A stretch of DNA of 64,000 nucleotides, from contig BEHM01000007.1 of NCBI GenBank assembly GCA_002923315.1, positions 18,598-82,597 of the forward strand, read 5' to 3'. The position numbers and the translations under genes are program-made. Positions 17,453 through 25,421 of this stretch are shown piece after piece. The notes under the pieces are model-generated. The model made no database searches and was not told the origin of the DNA. It saw only the letters and a list, made by a program, of their open reading frames with translations. Position 1 is the stretch's first letter. Each line of letters opens with the position of its first letter. This DNA comes from a bacterium HR10. GTDB taxonomy: Bacteria > Acidobacteriota > Blastocatellia > HR10.

Positions 17453-17985
17453 TTATTGGCTGGGGCGGTGTGATGCTAAGTCGAAACTCTCTACGGCCAG
17501 GACGAACGCGCCGCCTTTTCGCTCGAGCAGTTTCCCCCTCAGCGTGATCTCCTGATTCTGAACCCCTTCCGTGGCCTTCAGCTTCTTGAAACGTTCGTTC
17601 TTGGCGAGGACGAACACCTCTCTCCCGTTTCGAGGCGTAATGGTCCACTCCTTCGCAGTTGAGGTGACCCGCCCAACAACCGTGATCTCGATCTCTTTGA
17701 CGGGATCAAAACCCAACTCGTCCTTGAGCACCGAGAGGATTCTCCTCACCTCGAACGGGGCTTGGGCACTGGCCTCAAGCTCGACAACACCGGCGCGCGA
17801 GTAGTTCGCCTTCTCGACGCCATCCTGGCGCCGGAGCAGAGCCCTCACCGTCTCCGGTCAAAGGACCTTCAGCGCCTTTTCGCCTCGACATCGCCGACCA
17901 CCTTGAGACGAATCGGCGCCTCCTGCGCTCCCACTGGTAAAGAGGCACAAAACAAGAGCAGTACGATCATTGAGACTCTCGTCAT
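17453..17985 (-). pseudogene. Secreted HMA-like protein with in-frame UGA and a one-base frameshift
   Basis: ATG 17985 (GGAGGGG site) opens a signal peptide (MTRVSMIVLLLFCASLPVGA) followed by IRLKVVGD. At the AAAA run near 17880 the frame breaks. Adding one A joins it to KALKVL-UGA-PETVRALLRR, QDGV and a ~130-residue remainder ending at 17453. The UGA (17858-17860) then becomes residue 43, exactly the Sec position of the homologue at 24.7 kb, and aligns with the second Cys of MerP-like C-x-x-C-P. The first Cys is replaced by Lys. A hairpin GGCGCCAGGATGGCGTC (17816-17832) lies 25 nt downstream. The frameshift may be a sequencing error or real decay. The C-terminal part resembles an OB-like domain. 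Confidence 0.6.
17816..17832 (-). promoter_or_regulatory. SECIS-like hairpin of the frameshifted HMA-like gene
   Basis: GGCGCC-AGGAT-GGCGTC forms a 6-bp stem (one G-U) with an AGGAT loop, 25 nt after the UGA. The spacing is at the long end of the set. Confidence 0.4.
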
Positions 17986-18010
17986 AATCGCCCCCTCCTC
18001 AGAAAAGAGT

Positions 18011-18032
18011 GGCGCAGACTTCAGCCTGCGCG
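18011..18032. repeat. GCAGACT palindrome, degenerate copy
   Basis: GGCGCAGACTTCAGCCTGCGCG, read in two halves, is a near-palindrome of the same type as 49021-49050 and the inverted repeat at 46926-47008. It lies directly upstream of the frameshifted HMA-like gene. Confidence 0.4.
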
Positions 18033-18137
18033 AGGTTTTCATCGTTTCTGGGCGTCCTCATGGACGCCATGGATAACTCCCCGAAACTCATGAGTGTGGA
18101 GAGAAACCCGGTAGCTCGCTTCGCCCGGCCGATCTCA

Positions 18138-18533
18138 TCAGCCGACGGAATTCCTCCGCCGATACTTTCCCCACACTCGTTCCGGCAGCAAAGTCAAGGC
18201 GCAGCCGCCCAGGATCACGGCCACGCCGATCCCCATCCACCCTGTGGCCGAGAGCGACACCAACCCCACACCGTGAGCCAAAGAGACACCCGCCCCGATC
18301 AAAAACAACGGCCCCGTGAAATAACAATGCACTCGGCCACAGCGAGCGGCATTCACAAGGCAACCCGCGCCCGCTACACCAAGCGAAACCGTCCAGAGCA
18401 CCGCCCGAACAATCGGGTCGGTGAAAAAGCCAACCATGAAGACCGCGAGCGGCAGTTTCCACACAATCAGCGAAACCCACTTGCTCGCGACGAGATCTCT
18501 CGGCTCAACATCGCCACAGCATTCTGTCCTCAC
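18138..18533 (-). CDS. Four-helix membrane protein with CGRVHCYFTGP motif
   Basis: A 131-residue polytopic membrane protein of unknown function. Around residue 60 is NAARCGRVHCYFTGPLFL, a Cys/His-containing loop that I associate with small membrane proteins found in mercury-resistance neighbourhoods, though I cannot name the family. About four hydrophobic segments are visible. GTG 18533 follows the upstream CopZ-like gene by 9 nt with GGTGAGG as ribosome site. The Cys-x(4)-Cys-containing loop could bind a soft metal; that is inference. Confidence 0.65.
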   Translation of the reverse strand: MRTECCGDVEPRDLVASKWVSLIVWKLPLAVFMVGFFTDPIVRAVLWTVSLGVAGAGCLVNAARCGRVHCYFTGPLFLIGAGVSLAHGVGLVSLSATGWMGIGVAVILGGCALTLLPERVWGKYRRRNSVG

Positions 18534-18542
18534 GGCCTCACC

Positions 18543-19070
18543 TCACGTCTCCGTCACGGCGCAGCCATCGGGCATCGGGGCCGCGACAGCTTCTTCCCGC
18601 GTCCTTGTCGAATCCGATCGCTTCAAGAGTCTGATCGCGATCTCGGTCACCACGCCCAGGCAGCACCGGCCCGATGGGTTCATGATCTCACACGCGCATC
18701 GGCCGGCCTTGACCTGCGCCTTGATGTAATCGGGAATCGTCGTGCGTCCCGTCGAGGCGATCTCATCGCGCACCATCTTCTCCGTGATGCCGAAGCAATA
18801 GCAGATCGGCACCGGATCCTCGGTCTCCTTCACTCCCACCCGCACGCGCACGTCACTTTTGTAGAAGCGCGCATCGGCCTCGTTGGAGAAGTACACGACC
18901 GGACACGTGGGCGTCGCGCAGAAAAAGTGAGGATGATCGGTAAGACGCGCCACTGCCGATTCTACGAGCAGGTGCTCCATCGTCCGCCGCGCGACGGACT
19001 TTCCTTTCCGCCCGCACACGCGGCAGTGAGCAGAATAGACCGCGACCGGCACCTGACAACATTTGGACAT
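18543..19070 (-). CDS. CopZ-like iron-sulfur/zinc metallochaperone domain protein
   Basis: A 175-residue cytoplasmic Cys-rich protein. The N-terminal part has CCQVP, HCRVCGRKG and FFCATPTCPVVYF, a zinc-ribbon-like Cys set. The C-terminal part has ICYCFGITEKMV, GRCACEIMNPSGRCCLG, the ligand spacing of BFD-like [2Fe-2S] domains. This order matches the N-terminal half of archaeal CopZ (Zn plus [2Fe-2S]) but without the HMA domain. It probably serves as redox partner or metal transfer protein for the flavoprotein encoded 37 nt upstream. Start: AAGGAGG before ATG 19070. Confidence 0.75.
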   Translation of the reverse strand: MSKCCQVPVAVYSAHCRVCGRKGKSVARRTMEHLLVESAVARLTDHPHFFCATPTCPVVYFSNEADARFYKSDVRVRVGVKETEDPVPICYCFGITEKMVRDEIASTGRTTIPDYIKAQVKAGRCACEIMNPSGRCCLGVVTEIAIRLLKRSDSTRTREEAVAAPMPDGCAVTET

Positions 19071-19106
19071 GAGTCTTTCACCTCCTTGAACGACCGGGCT
19101 CGTCTG

Positions 19107-20459
19107 TCAGACCATGTAGCTCACGTCCGACGAGCTGCTCGGATAGGCATAAGGCATCCGCTTCAGATCAGCCGCGCGAAGCCCCAGCCTGATGGCCAGA
19201 CCAAACAGATTGATGACCTCTTCAGCATGCGGGCCCAAAAGATGCGCGCCGAGAATCCGATCGCTCCCCTCCTCGACGAGCACCTTGAACCCGGAATGCG
19301 TCATTCCCACTCGGCGCGACGAATACCAGCCGGATGTATCCCCGCGCTTGACCGTGAACGTCAGCCCCTCTTCGCGAGCTTTCTCCTCATGCATCCCCAC
19401 CGAGGCCAGAGGCGGGATCGTGAAGACGACCGTCGGCACACCGGTGTAATCCGGGCGGCGGTGATTCCCTTCGAGGAGATTACTGGCCACGACCTGCCCT
19501 TCGATGGCGGCCACGGGCGTCAGCGGCGGGCCGCCGCTGGCCGCCACATCGCCGGCCGCATAGACCGCCGGATTCGAGACGCTCTGAAGATATTCGTTGA
19601 CGAGGACGCCTCGCCGATCGCTCGCCACGCCCGCCACGTCCAGCTTGAGATCCTCGATGTCCGGCACGCGCCCCGCACCGTGCACCACGAGATCGGCTTC
19701 AAACGTGTGCTCAACGCCTCCAGCGCGAGCTTTCACGATCAGGCCGCCCGATCGCCGCTCGATGGCCTCAACCGATGTGTCGAGTCGAACGTCTATGCCG
19801 AGGTCTCGCGTCGCCCGCACGAGCTGATCCACCAGATCCGGATCGAATCCTTTCAGCGGACGCGCTCCTCGGTGGAGGATCCGAACGTGAGCGCCCGCCC
19901 GCGCCGCCACATGCGCGAACTCGAAGGAGATATACCCCCCGCCGACGAACACGATGCGCTCCGGGAGCCGGTCCAGCTCCAGGAACTCATCGCTCGTCGT
20001 CAGGAACTCTTCGCCCGGAATCCCGAGCCGGGCCGGGCGCGCGCCCGTCGCGATGACCACATGCCGAGCCGCCAGCTCTTCATCCCCCACGGCGACGGCC
20101 GTCGGAGCCACGAACCGAGCTCGACCATGCACGGTCACGATCCCGGCTTGAGCGAATCGCTTCTCTCGGTTCTCCGGAATCGGATCGGTGAACGTGCGCT
20201 TGAAGCGCATCAGGTCCGACCACTCGATCCGACACCCATCCGAGGCGATCCCTTTGCCCGTCATCCTGCGCGCCCAGTCCACGACTTCGGCGGCTCCCAC
20301 GAGAACTTTCTTCGGATCGCAACCCCGCAAGGCGCACGTCCCGCCAAACGGCCTCGAATCAATGACGGCGACGCTCCATCCGGCTGCCCGACACCGATAG
20401 GCCACCGTCGCAGCCGCCGTCCCCGTCCCGATGACGATGAGATCGAATTGTCGCGCCAT
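19107..20459 (-). CDS. FAD-dependent pyridine-nucleotide disulfide oxidoreductase of the mer operon
   Basis: A 450-residue flavoprotein of the glutathione-reductase fold: GTGTAAATVAYRC for FAD, the redox pair in GGTCALRGCDPKK (about residues 41-46), GGGYISFEFA for NAD(P)H, and the dimerisation domain with PPLASVGM. It is MerA-like in overall shape but lacks the HMA domain and the C-terminal Cys-Cys pair, ending SSSSDVSYMV. It is therefore unlikely to reduce Hg(II) as MerA does; a bacillithiol/thioredoxin-like or persulfide substrate is possible. ATG 20459 has AGGAAGG. It is 11 nt after merTP and co-transcribed from the MerR operator at 21.8 kb. Confidence 0.8.
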   Translation of the reverse strand: MARQFDLIVIGTGTAAATVAYRCRAAGWSVAVIDSRPFGGTCALRGCDPKKVLVGAAEVVDWARRMTGKGIASDGCRIEWSDLMRFKRTFTDPIPENREKRFAQAGIVTVHGRARFVAPTAVAVGDEELAARHVVIATGARPARLGIPGEEFLTTSDEFLELDRLPERIVFVGGGYISFEFAHVAARAGAHVRILHRGARPLKGFDPDLVDQLVRATRDLGIDVRLDTSVEAIERRSGGLIVKARAGGVEHTFEADLVVHGAGRVPDIEDLKLDVAGVASDRRGVLVNEYLQSVSNPAVYAAGDVAASGGPPLTPVAAIEGQVVASNLLEGNHRRPDYTGVPTVVFTIPPLASVGMHEEKAREEGLTFTVKRGDTSGWYSSRRVGMTHSGFKVLVEEGSDRILGAHLLGPHAEEVINLFGLAIRLGLRAADLKRMPYAYPSSSSDVSYMV

Positions 20460-20470
20460 GATCGCCTTCC

Positions 20471-21271
20471 TCACAGGACGGCCTTGAAGCCGGTCCTGTT
20501 GATCGCCTCAACCACCTGCTCGAGCGTGAGGCGTGCCGGATCGAACGTCACGACGGCGTGCTTCTTCTCGACGCTGACCTCCACGGCTTTCACCCCGTCG
20601 CGCCGCACGAGCGCCTGATGGACCGACGCCGCACACCCGGCACAGGTCATCCCTTCGACGGGAATGGTCGCCGTCACCGCCTTGACCGTGAAGCCGGCCT
20701 CCTTGACCGCCTCCACGAGCTTTTCTAACCGGACCCGCTCGGGATCGTACTCGACGGTGGCTTCGCCCTTCTCGTAGCTGGCCGTCGCCGAGCGCACTCC
20801 GGGAAGAGCTTCGAGCGCCGACGCCAGAGCGGCCGCGCACCCGCCGCAGGTCATGCCGCCGACTTCCAGCCGCACGCTCATCAGCCGCTCGACCGCAGCC
20901 GATGCGACCGATTGCTCCTTCGACGGACCGTTCAACCCCGCCCAGAATCGCCCGGAATAATAGGGAAACGCGGCAAAGAGCACGATCACGACCGTAGCGG
21001 TCCACAAGACCCCCTTCTGCCATCGCGAGGCCTTCCTGGTCGCGCATGTGCCATCGGCGCACGCCACGTCTTTCCGGCGATAGGTGAGATAAAACGCCGC
21101 CGCCAGCAGCGCGAACGTCACGACGAGCAAATAGGGTCGCCACGCTTCGAATGCGGCCGCCGCGCCGAAACTCCCCAACCCGGCGACCACGGCCACAATC
21201 GGTCCCAGGCAGCAGAGCGACGCCGTGATCGCCCCAATGAGCGCAGCTCCGAGTGTGATCTTCTCTCTCAT
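20471..21271 (-). CDS. merT: Mercury transporter MerT with two C-terminal HMA domains
   Basis: A 266-residue membrane protein. The MerT part carries ASLCCLGP (Cys20, Cys21), then a cytoplasmic loop DVACADGTCAT and two further hydrophobic helices. Two MerP-like domains follow, each with a CxxC site: GMTCGGC and GMTCAGC. The domain set suggests relay of Hg(II) between soft-metal sites, from membrane to HMA to an acceptor. ATG 21271 was taken; ATG 21274 is directly adjacent, and the AAGGAGGG site is very close to both. It is 48 nt after merR. Confidence 0.9.
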   Translation of the reverse strand: MREKITLGAALIGAITASLCCLGPIVAVVAGLGSFGAAAAFEAWRPYLLVVTFALLAAAFYLTYRRKDVACADGTCATRKASRWQKGVLWTATVVIVLFAAFPYYSGRFWAGLNGPSKEQSVASAAVERLMSVRLEVGGMTCGGCAAALASALEALPGVRSATASYEKGEATVEYDPERVRLEKLVEAVKEAGFTVKAVTATIPVEGMTCAGCAASVHQALVRRDGVKAVEVSVEKKHAVVTFDPARLTLEQVVEAINRTGFKAVL

Positions 21272-21288
21272 CATCCCTCCTTCCACAC

Positions 21289-21311
21289 GGGGGTCCCCAT
21301 GAGGTACCCCG
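21289..21311. repeat. Dispersed palindrome copy
   Basis: GGGGGTCCCCATGAGGTACCCCG lies in the gap between merR and merT, in two readable halves (GGGTCCCC and GGTACCCC). Confidence 0.45.
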
Positions 21312-21319
21312 ACATCCCT

Positions 21320-21760
21320 TCACTCGCGCTTCCGCCCCCGCCGGGGCTTTGACGCGCGAGAGGAAGGGTGAAGAAAATCTTCGATGACCGGACAGCTCTT
21401 CCGCCCGGCGACGGCGCGCTCGCACGCGGCCTTATAGGCCGAGAGCTCGCGACGCAATCGTTTGATCTCCTCATACCGCCGATCGAGATCCTCGAGCTTG
21501 CGCGCGATCACCTGCAGAACCTCCGCGCACGTCCGCGGTTCGGCCGTCGGCAACTGGAGCAATTGTTTGATCTCCTCGAGCGTGAAGCCGAAGCTCTGCG
21601 CCCGCTTGATGAAGCTCAGGCGCTCGATCACGCGCGGATCGTACAGCCGATACCCGCTCTGCGTCCGAGCGGCCCTCGGCAAAAGCCCCAACCGTTCATA
21701 GTAGCGGAGCGTATCCACGCTCACGCCACATTCGGTGGCCACCTGGCCGATCTTCAACAC
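21320..21760 (-). CDS. merR: MerR family regulator, probable mercury sensor
   Basis: A 146-residue regulator starting at GTG 21760 (GGAGGAG site). The winged HTH is at residues 3-40 (IGQVATECGVSVDTLRYYE), then the long dimer helix. Three cysteines lie where Hg-ligands sit in MerR: RTCAEV (about 82), AACERA (about 117) and SCPVIEDF (about 127). The tail is Arg/Lys-rich. It lies downstream of its own operator, so regulator and transporter are co-transcribed instead of divergent as in Tn21. The truncated homologue at 16.9-17.1 kb derives from a closely related gene. Confidence 0.85.
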   Translation of the reverse strand: MLKIGQVATECGVSVDTLRYYERLGLLPRAARTQSGYRLYDPRVIERLSFIKRAQSFGFTLEEIKQLLQLPTAEPRTCAEVLQVIARKLEDLDRRYEEIKRLRRELSAYKAACERAVAGRKSCPVIEDFLHPSSRASKPRRGRKRE

Positions 21761-21793
21761 GTCACTTCTCCTCCGCTCGTTTTCACAACCGGC

Positions 21794-21825
21794 AGTATAA
21801 ACCCTGGACCTACCTCCAGAGTCAA
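21794..21825 (-). promoter_or_regulatory. MerR-type operator-promoter
   Basis: Minus strand: -35 TTGACT, -10 TATACT, 20-bp spacer with the dyad CTGGA-GGTAGG-TCCAG. It is 34 nt upstream of the merR GTG and is the clearest of the three MerR-type promoters. Confidence 0.85.
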
Positions 21826-22219
21826 GAGAAAGCTTCAGATGTGCCAACCCTGGTCAGGCACGAGCGGTTCCCTGGCGGCCATCGCATCTGCAGCGATGAC
21901 GAACCGATCACCAAAGCCATCCTTCAGGATGCGAAGGGAGATCGGGCGTGCGCACGTCGCCGCTGGACCAAGCCTTGGCAAAGCAGGGGCATCGAGATCT
22001 CGTCGCATCGCCACAACCGCCAGCGGCCCATGGCCCGGGAAAGTCGCCAGCGGAGGCGCTATAGTCGAGCAGAGGAAGATGAAGCCCGGCGCGGGGACTT
22101 TCCACGTGCACGAGGAGGTGCTTCGGCGGGTTGCACCGAATATATCGAGCGGAGTCTCGCTGGCGCGCGAATTCATCATTTCGCCCGAATCGGGGCGACT
22201 TCTTGAGTCGCCCCTTCAA
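21826..22219. other. Intergenic region with a hairpin at 22194-22217
   Basis: No convincing gene. Close behind the stop of the TPR-thioredoxin gene, GGGGCGACT-TCTTG-AGTCGCCCC (two halves of 9 nt) forms a perfect 9-bp stem. It could end that minus-strand transcript, although no T-run follows. Confidence 0.5.
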
Positions 22220-24403
22220 TCATCTGGGTCGGCGCGCGCGCTCGATCGCCTCCAGCGCTGCTGTCAACCACTTCTCGCCCTGGTCGCCGAAGCCCACCTG
22301 CTCCAGGAGCACGGTGCCTTCTCGGCCGACCAGCCAGTTGCGCGGGATGCTCACAAGCGGCAGGACGCTCTCCACATACGAATAGGCCGGGATGACCGGG
22401 AAACCGAAGCCATGCTTGTTGACGTAAGGCTCCACCAATCCGACATCCGCATCCACGTTGAACGTCAGCACGAGCACATCCGGATGATCTTTCAGGCGCT
22501 CATAGAGCATCTGCACGTAGGGCAACTCCTCGCGGCAGGGGCCGCACCACGTCGCCCAGATATTGATGAACGTGATTTTGCCTCGGAGATCGGCCAGCCG
22601 CCAGGTTCGCCCTCGAAGGTCCTGAAGCTCGAAATCGGGAAGGGGCATCCCGCGCTCCTCCCATGCGCCGGAGGACGCTTCCCCCATCGGTGCCGTTGTC
22701 CGCGCCACCCACGCATGCCATCCTTCGGTCGTTCCCCCAAGCTCTTTCCACAAGCGCTCGACCCGTTTCGTCAGATCCTCTTTTGACGCGCCTTTGTCGT
22801 CAGGCTCGGGCCTCTCCAGCAGCGCCCTTTGATAAAAGGCGAGGGCGTCAAGCTTTCGGTTTTCGGCCTCGGCCAGCCGCGCCATCCACTCCCAGTAGAT
22901 CGCCTGACGTCGAGCGTGGAGGCGCCTTTCCTCGCTCGGAGCCGACTCTTGCGGTTTTCGCCGGGCCAGAAAGTCTTCCATCTGAATAAGCACTTCGCGC
23001 GCCTTCTCCCGCCGGTTCATCTTCAGGTAGGCGTCGAGCAGGATCGGCCACCCGAGCCAGTAGGTGTAGTCCACATTACCTTGAAGGGCTCTTTTCGCCT
23101 CGGCCGAAAGGTCGTCGCGTCGGACGTCTCGCCCCGTTCTCCGCTCGATCTCGCGGAAGCCGCGCTCAATCAGTTCCGGGACGCGTTCGAGTCGAACGCC
23201 ACGCTTGAGATAGAGCTGAGCGACCTGAATGGCCGGGGGCGGCAGGGAATAAAAGAGGTCGGACTGTTTTTCCGAAGCGCTCAGCAGGCGCTCACCGATC
23301 GTCTCGATCTCGGCAGAAGGGAGATCGTCCAGCTCACTTGCGGCCTCAAGTCGTCTCAGCCATGGAGCGGGATGATCGGGCCAGCGTTGAATCCATTCCT
23401 CGGTTGCGCGGAAGAGGGCGCGAGAGTACGCTCGGCGCTTCTCCGGAGGGTCGGTCTCGTCGGGGCGAGGGTGAGCGGCGTTCCATCGGTCGTAGACGAT
23501 GAGCCCCATCACACCGCGGGAGTGAGGGAATCGGTGCAGCATCTCATCTTCCGCCCAGCGAAGGCCCTGGGCGTCGCCAGTCATCTCGTATCCTGTGCGA
23601 AGCGTCAAAAGTCCACGCAAGGTGTTGCCCAACCCCAGACCGCGCAGTCGCGCGAGGTCTTCTGCAATCTGTTTTCGGAGTTGCGGATGTTCCGTCACGG
23701 GCTTCGCCTGAAACTCCAGTCGCCACAGGATTCGGTAATAGGAGAGGTCTTCGGGATCGGTCCGGCTCTGAAGCCATGCGCGCAGCTTTTTGGCGGCCTC
23801 GGCGAGGAACTCCCGATCGTCCATCCGGCCGACAAGCTCATACGCCTCTACACTCGAGGGGCAGAGCGCCATGAACGTCTCCAGATGGGTGCGCGCTTTC
23901 TGCAGATCTTTCCAGGGGCCCTGAAGATGAATTCGGGCCAGCGCCAGGTGAGCCAGCGGGAAGTTGGGCGCCTGCTCGATGGCCTTTTCGAGAAGCGCGA
24001 AGGCGTAGTCGGTCTGTCGGCCGATGAGGCTGTTGCCGTACAGGTACAAAGCGAGAGGATCCTGCGGCTGTCGTTCGAGTCGTGCCTTATACTCGGCGAT
24101 CAGTGAATCCAACTCCTCGTCCATGACCTGCTCGATGAAGCCCAGGTAGCGACGATGGATGAAGGGATCGTCAGGGAATCGTCTCAAGAGAGGGCGCAGG
24201 ATGGCCAATCCTCGCTCTCGGCGTTGTTCTCGTCCCGTGCGCGCGTCATCATCGAAGGACAGTTGCTGGAGGGCCAGTTTCACTTCCGGAGAGGGCTCAC
24301 AGGGATAGTTCACCACTTGTGGCCAGACAGAAGCTTCAAGCGTCACGCCGAGCACGCCGCTCAAAACGACCTGCTGCAGCGTGATCTTCTTGTTGGCCTT
24401 CAT
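22220..24403 (-). CDS. TPR-repeat protein with C-terminal thioredoxin domain
   Basis: A 727-residue secreted or periplasm-facing protein. A hydrophobic N-terminal segment (residues 10-27) is followed by ~500 residues of helical repeats of TPR character (ALYLYGNSLIG, APNFPLAHLALARIHL). The C-terminus is a TlpA-like thioredoxin domain with WATWCGPCREE, ending in GDQGEKWLTAAL. It probably reduces disulfides or delivers electrons in the periplasm. ATG 24403 has AAGGAGGG; the longer frame was rejected. It is the last gene of the group controlled from the operator at 27.5 kb, 300 nt after the HMA-like selenoprotein. Confidence 0.75.
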   Translation of the reverse strand: MKANKKITLQQVVLSGVLGVTLEASVWPQVVNYPCEPSPEVKLALQQLSFDDDARTGREQRRERGLAILRPLLRRFPDDPFIHRRYLGFIEQVMDEELDSLIAEYKARLERQPQDPLALYLYGNSLIGRQTDYAFALLEKAIEQAPNFPLAHLALARIHLQGPWKDLQKARTHLETFMALCPSSVEAYELVGRMDDREFLAEAAKKLRAWLQSRTDPEDLSYYRILWRLEFQAKPVTEHPQLRKQIAEDLARLRGLGLGNTLRGLLTLRTGYEMTGDAQGLRWAEDEMLHRFPHSRGVMGLIVYDRWNAAHPRPDETDPPEKRRAYSRALFRATEEWIQRWPDHPAPWLRRLEAASELDDLPSAEIETIGERLLSASEKQSDLFYSLPPPAIQVAQLYLKRGVRLERVPELIERGFREIERRTGRDVRRDDLSAEAKRALQGNVDYTYWLGWPILLDAYLKMNRREKAREVLIQMEDFLARRKPQESAPSEERRLHARRQAIYWEWMARLAEAENRKLDALAFYQRALLERPEPDDKGASKEDLTKRVERLWKELGGTTEGWHAWVARTTAPMGEASSGAWEERGMPLPDFELQDLRGRTWRLADLRGKITFINIWATWCGPCREELPYVQMLYERLKDHPDVLVLTFNVDADVGLVEPYVNKHGFGFPVIPAYSYVESVLPLVSIPRNWLVGREGTVLLEQVGFGDQGEKWLTAALEAIERARRPR

Positions 24404-24700
24404 CGTGCCCTCCTTATCGGAAGGAACTCTGCCAGAAGATAGCGTCACATTCAAGCGCGGCGAGGCTATGAGCGTCACCGGCTCGGCAAGGGGCTGCCGC
24501 CATGGCACGTGAGGCATTGGACCAGGGCGTTCCGCCGTGCGGCAGCACTCGGGCCTGTCTGCCGACAGGCGGATGACCGTGATGGCCGCTGTGCTCTCAC
24601 ACCCCGGATCAAGGGAGAACCCTTGCTCTTCGCCTTTTCGAGCACGTTATTGAGAGGGCTCCTTTTTGCGCCATGACCCTAGAACTCGCTCGGGCTCAGA
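24404..24700. other. Intergenic region
   Basis: No gene was accepted. One minus-strand frame reads QCLTCHGG near 24505, a heme-like CxxCH, but there is no start and no open frame upstream. Confidence 0.4.
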
Positions 24701-25276
24701 TCAGATTCTCCCCCGCAACAGGCGCAGCACCATTCTCCCGCCAAGTCCGAGACCATCCTCGCGCAATGGCTCAAAGCTCTCGACGGTGAGACCGGGCGGA
24801 CGATCCGCATGGCTGGGATGAAGCTTTCCGGCCACGCGGATTTTCTTCCCCACCAGGTCAGTCCGTTTTCGGAGCGCGTCTGCCTGCGCTCCACCGGCCA
24901 GCACGAACGAATGATCCAGCCCCGGAACATCGAGCGTGAGGAATTCTCCCTCCGCAATCAATGTCCCATCAACCACCACCACAATAGCGGTTGGGGTGAA
25001 GCCCGCATCCCGGAGCGCCTTGGGGATCAGAACGGGATCGAAGGATTTTCCGGTCTGGGGAAACACCTTCACTTCTCCTCTCACCAAATTCACGTCGGCA
25101 TGATCAACGCCTTCCAGGCGCTGGAGGGCTTTCTGTGCCCCGCGCGCTCAGAGGGGACAAAAGAGGCCGTCAATTTTTACCGTCGCCGTCACCACCTGAG
25201 CCGATACCGGTGCGGCGGAAAAAAGGCCGAGGAGAAGCAAAAGCCATAGGCTTGCTCTTTTCATCCGCTTCCTCAT
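24701..25276 (-). CDS. Secreted HMA-like protein with Cys-Pro-Leu-Sec motif (UGA-containing)
   Basis: A 191-residue protein. ATG 25276 (GGAGGG site) starts a signal peptide (residues 1-26, APVSAQ). An HMA-like fold follows: VKIDGLFCPL-UGA-ARGAQKAL, RLEGVDHADVNL. Cys40 and the UGA codon at residue 43 (25148-25150) occupy the two metal ligands of the C-x-x-C site. The frame continues for 148 codons to a normal stop. Residues ~100-190 look like an OB-type domain. The hairpin CCCTCCAGCGCCTGGAAGG (25109-25127) starts 20 nt after the UGA. Function inferred: periplasmic binding of Hg(II) or another soft metal by a Cys-Sec pair. It follows the outer-membrane-protein gene by 145 nt. Confidence 0.8.
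25109..25129 (-). promoter_or_regulatory. SECIS-like hairpin of the CPLU gene
   Basis: The stem pairs GCCCTCCAG with CTGGAAGGC around a CGC loop, with one mismatch/bulge, 18 nt after the UGA. Confidence 0.55.
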
Positions 25277-25421
25277 CTTCAAACCCTCCGATGAAGTTGT
25301 GTCGCGCCACCCTCAGCGCTTATCGAGTCCCACAAAGAGTCCGTAACAGAGCGAGAGCCCGTCGCCAACCAGAGATGCTCTGCGCCGACCGTCTCGCGTT
25401 TCGTCAACTCTCTGAGGCTCA

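Noticed and set aside
18009-20618. 869-codon plus-strand frame opposite the mer operon
   Set aside because: The translation is His/Arg-rich without domains, and the opposite strand encodes recognisable proteins with ribosome sites.
24480-24540. A CxxCH motif (QCLTCHGG) as a small cytochrome
   Set aside because: No start codon and no open frame of useful length around it.
25277-25421. Short beta-barrel-like tail (CYGLFVGLDKR) between the barrel and HMA-like genes
   Set aside because: A single 20-codon stretch without start; too short to call even a pseudogene.
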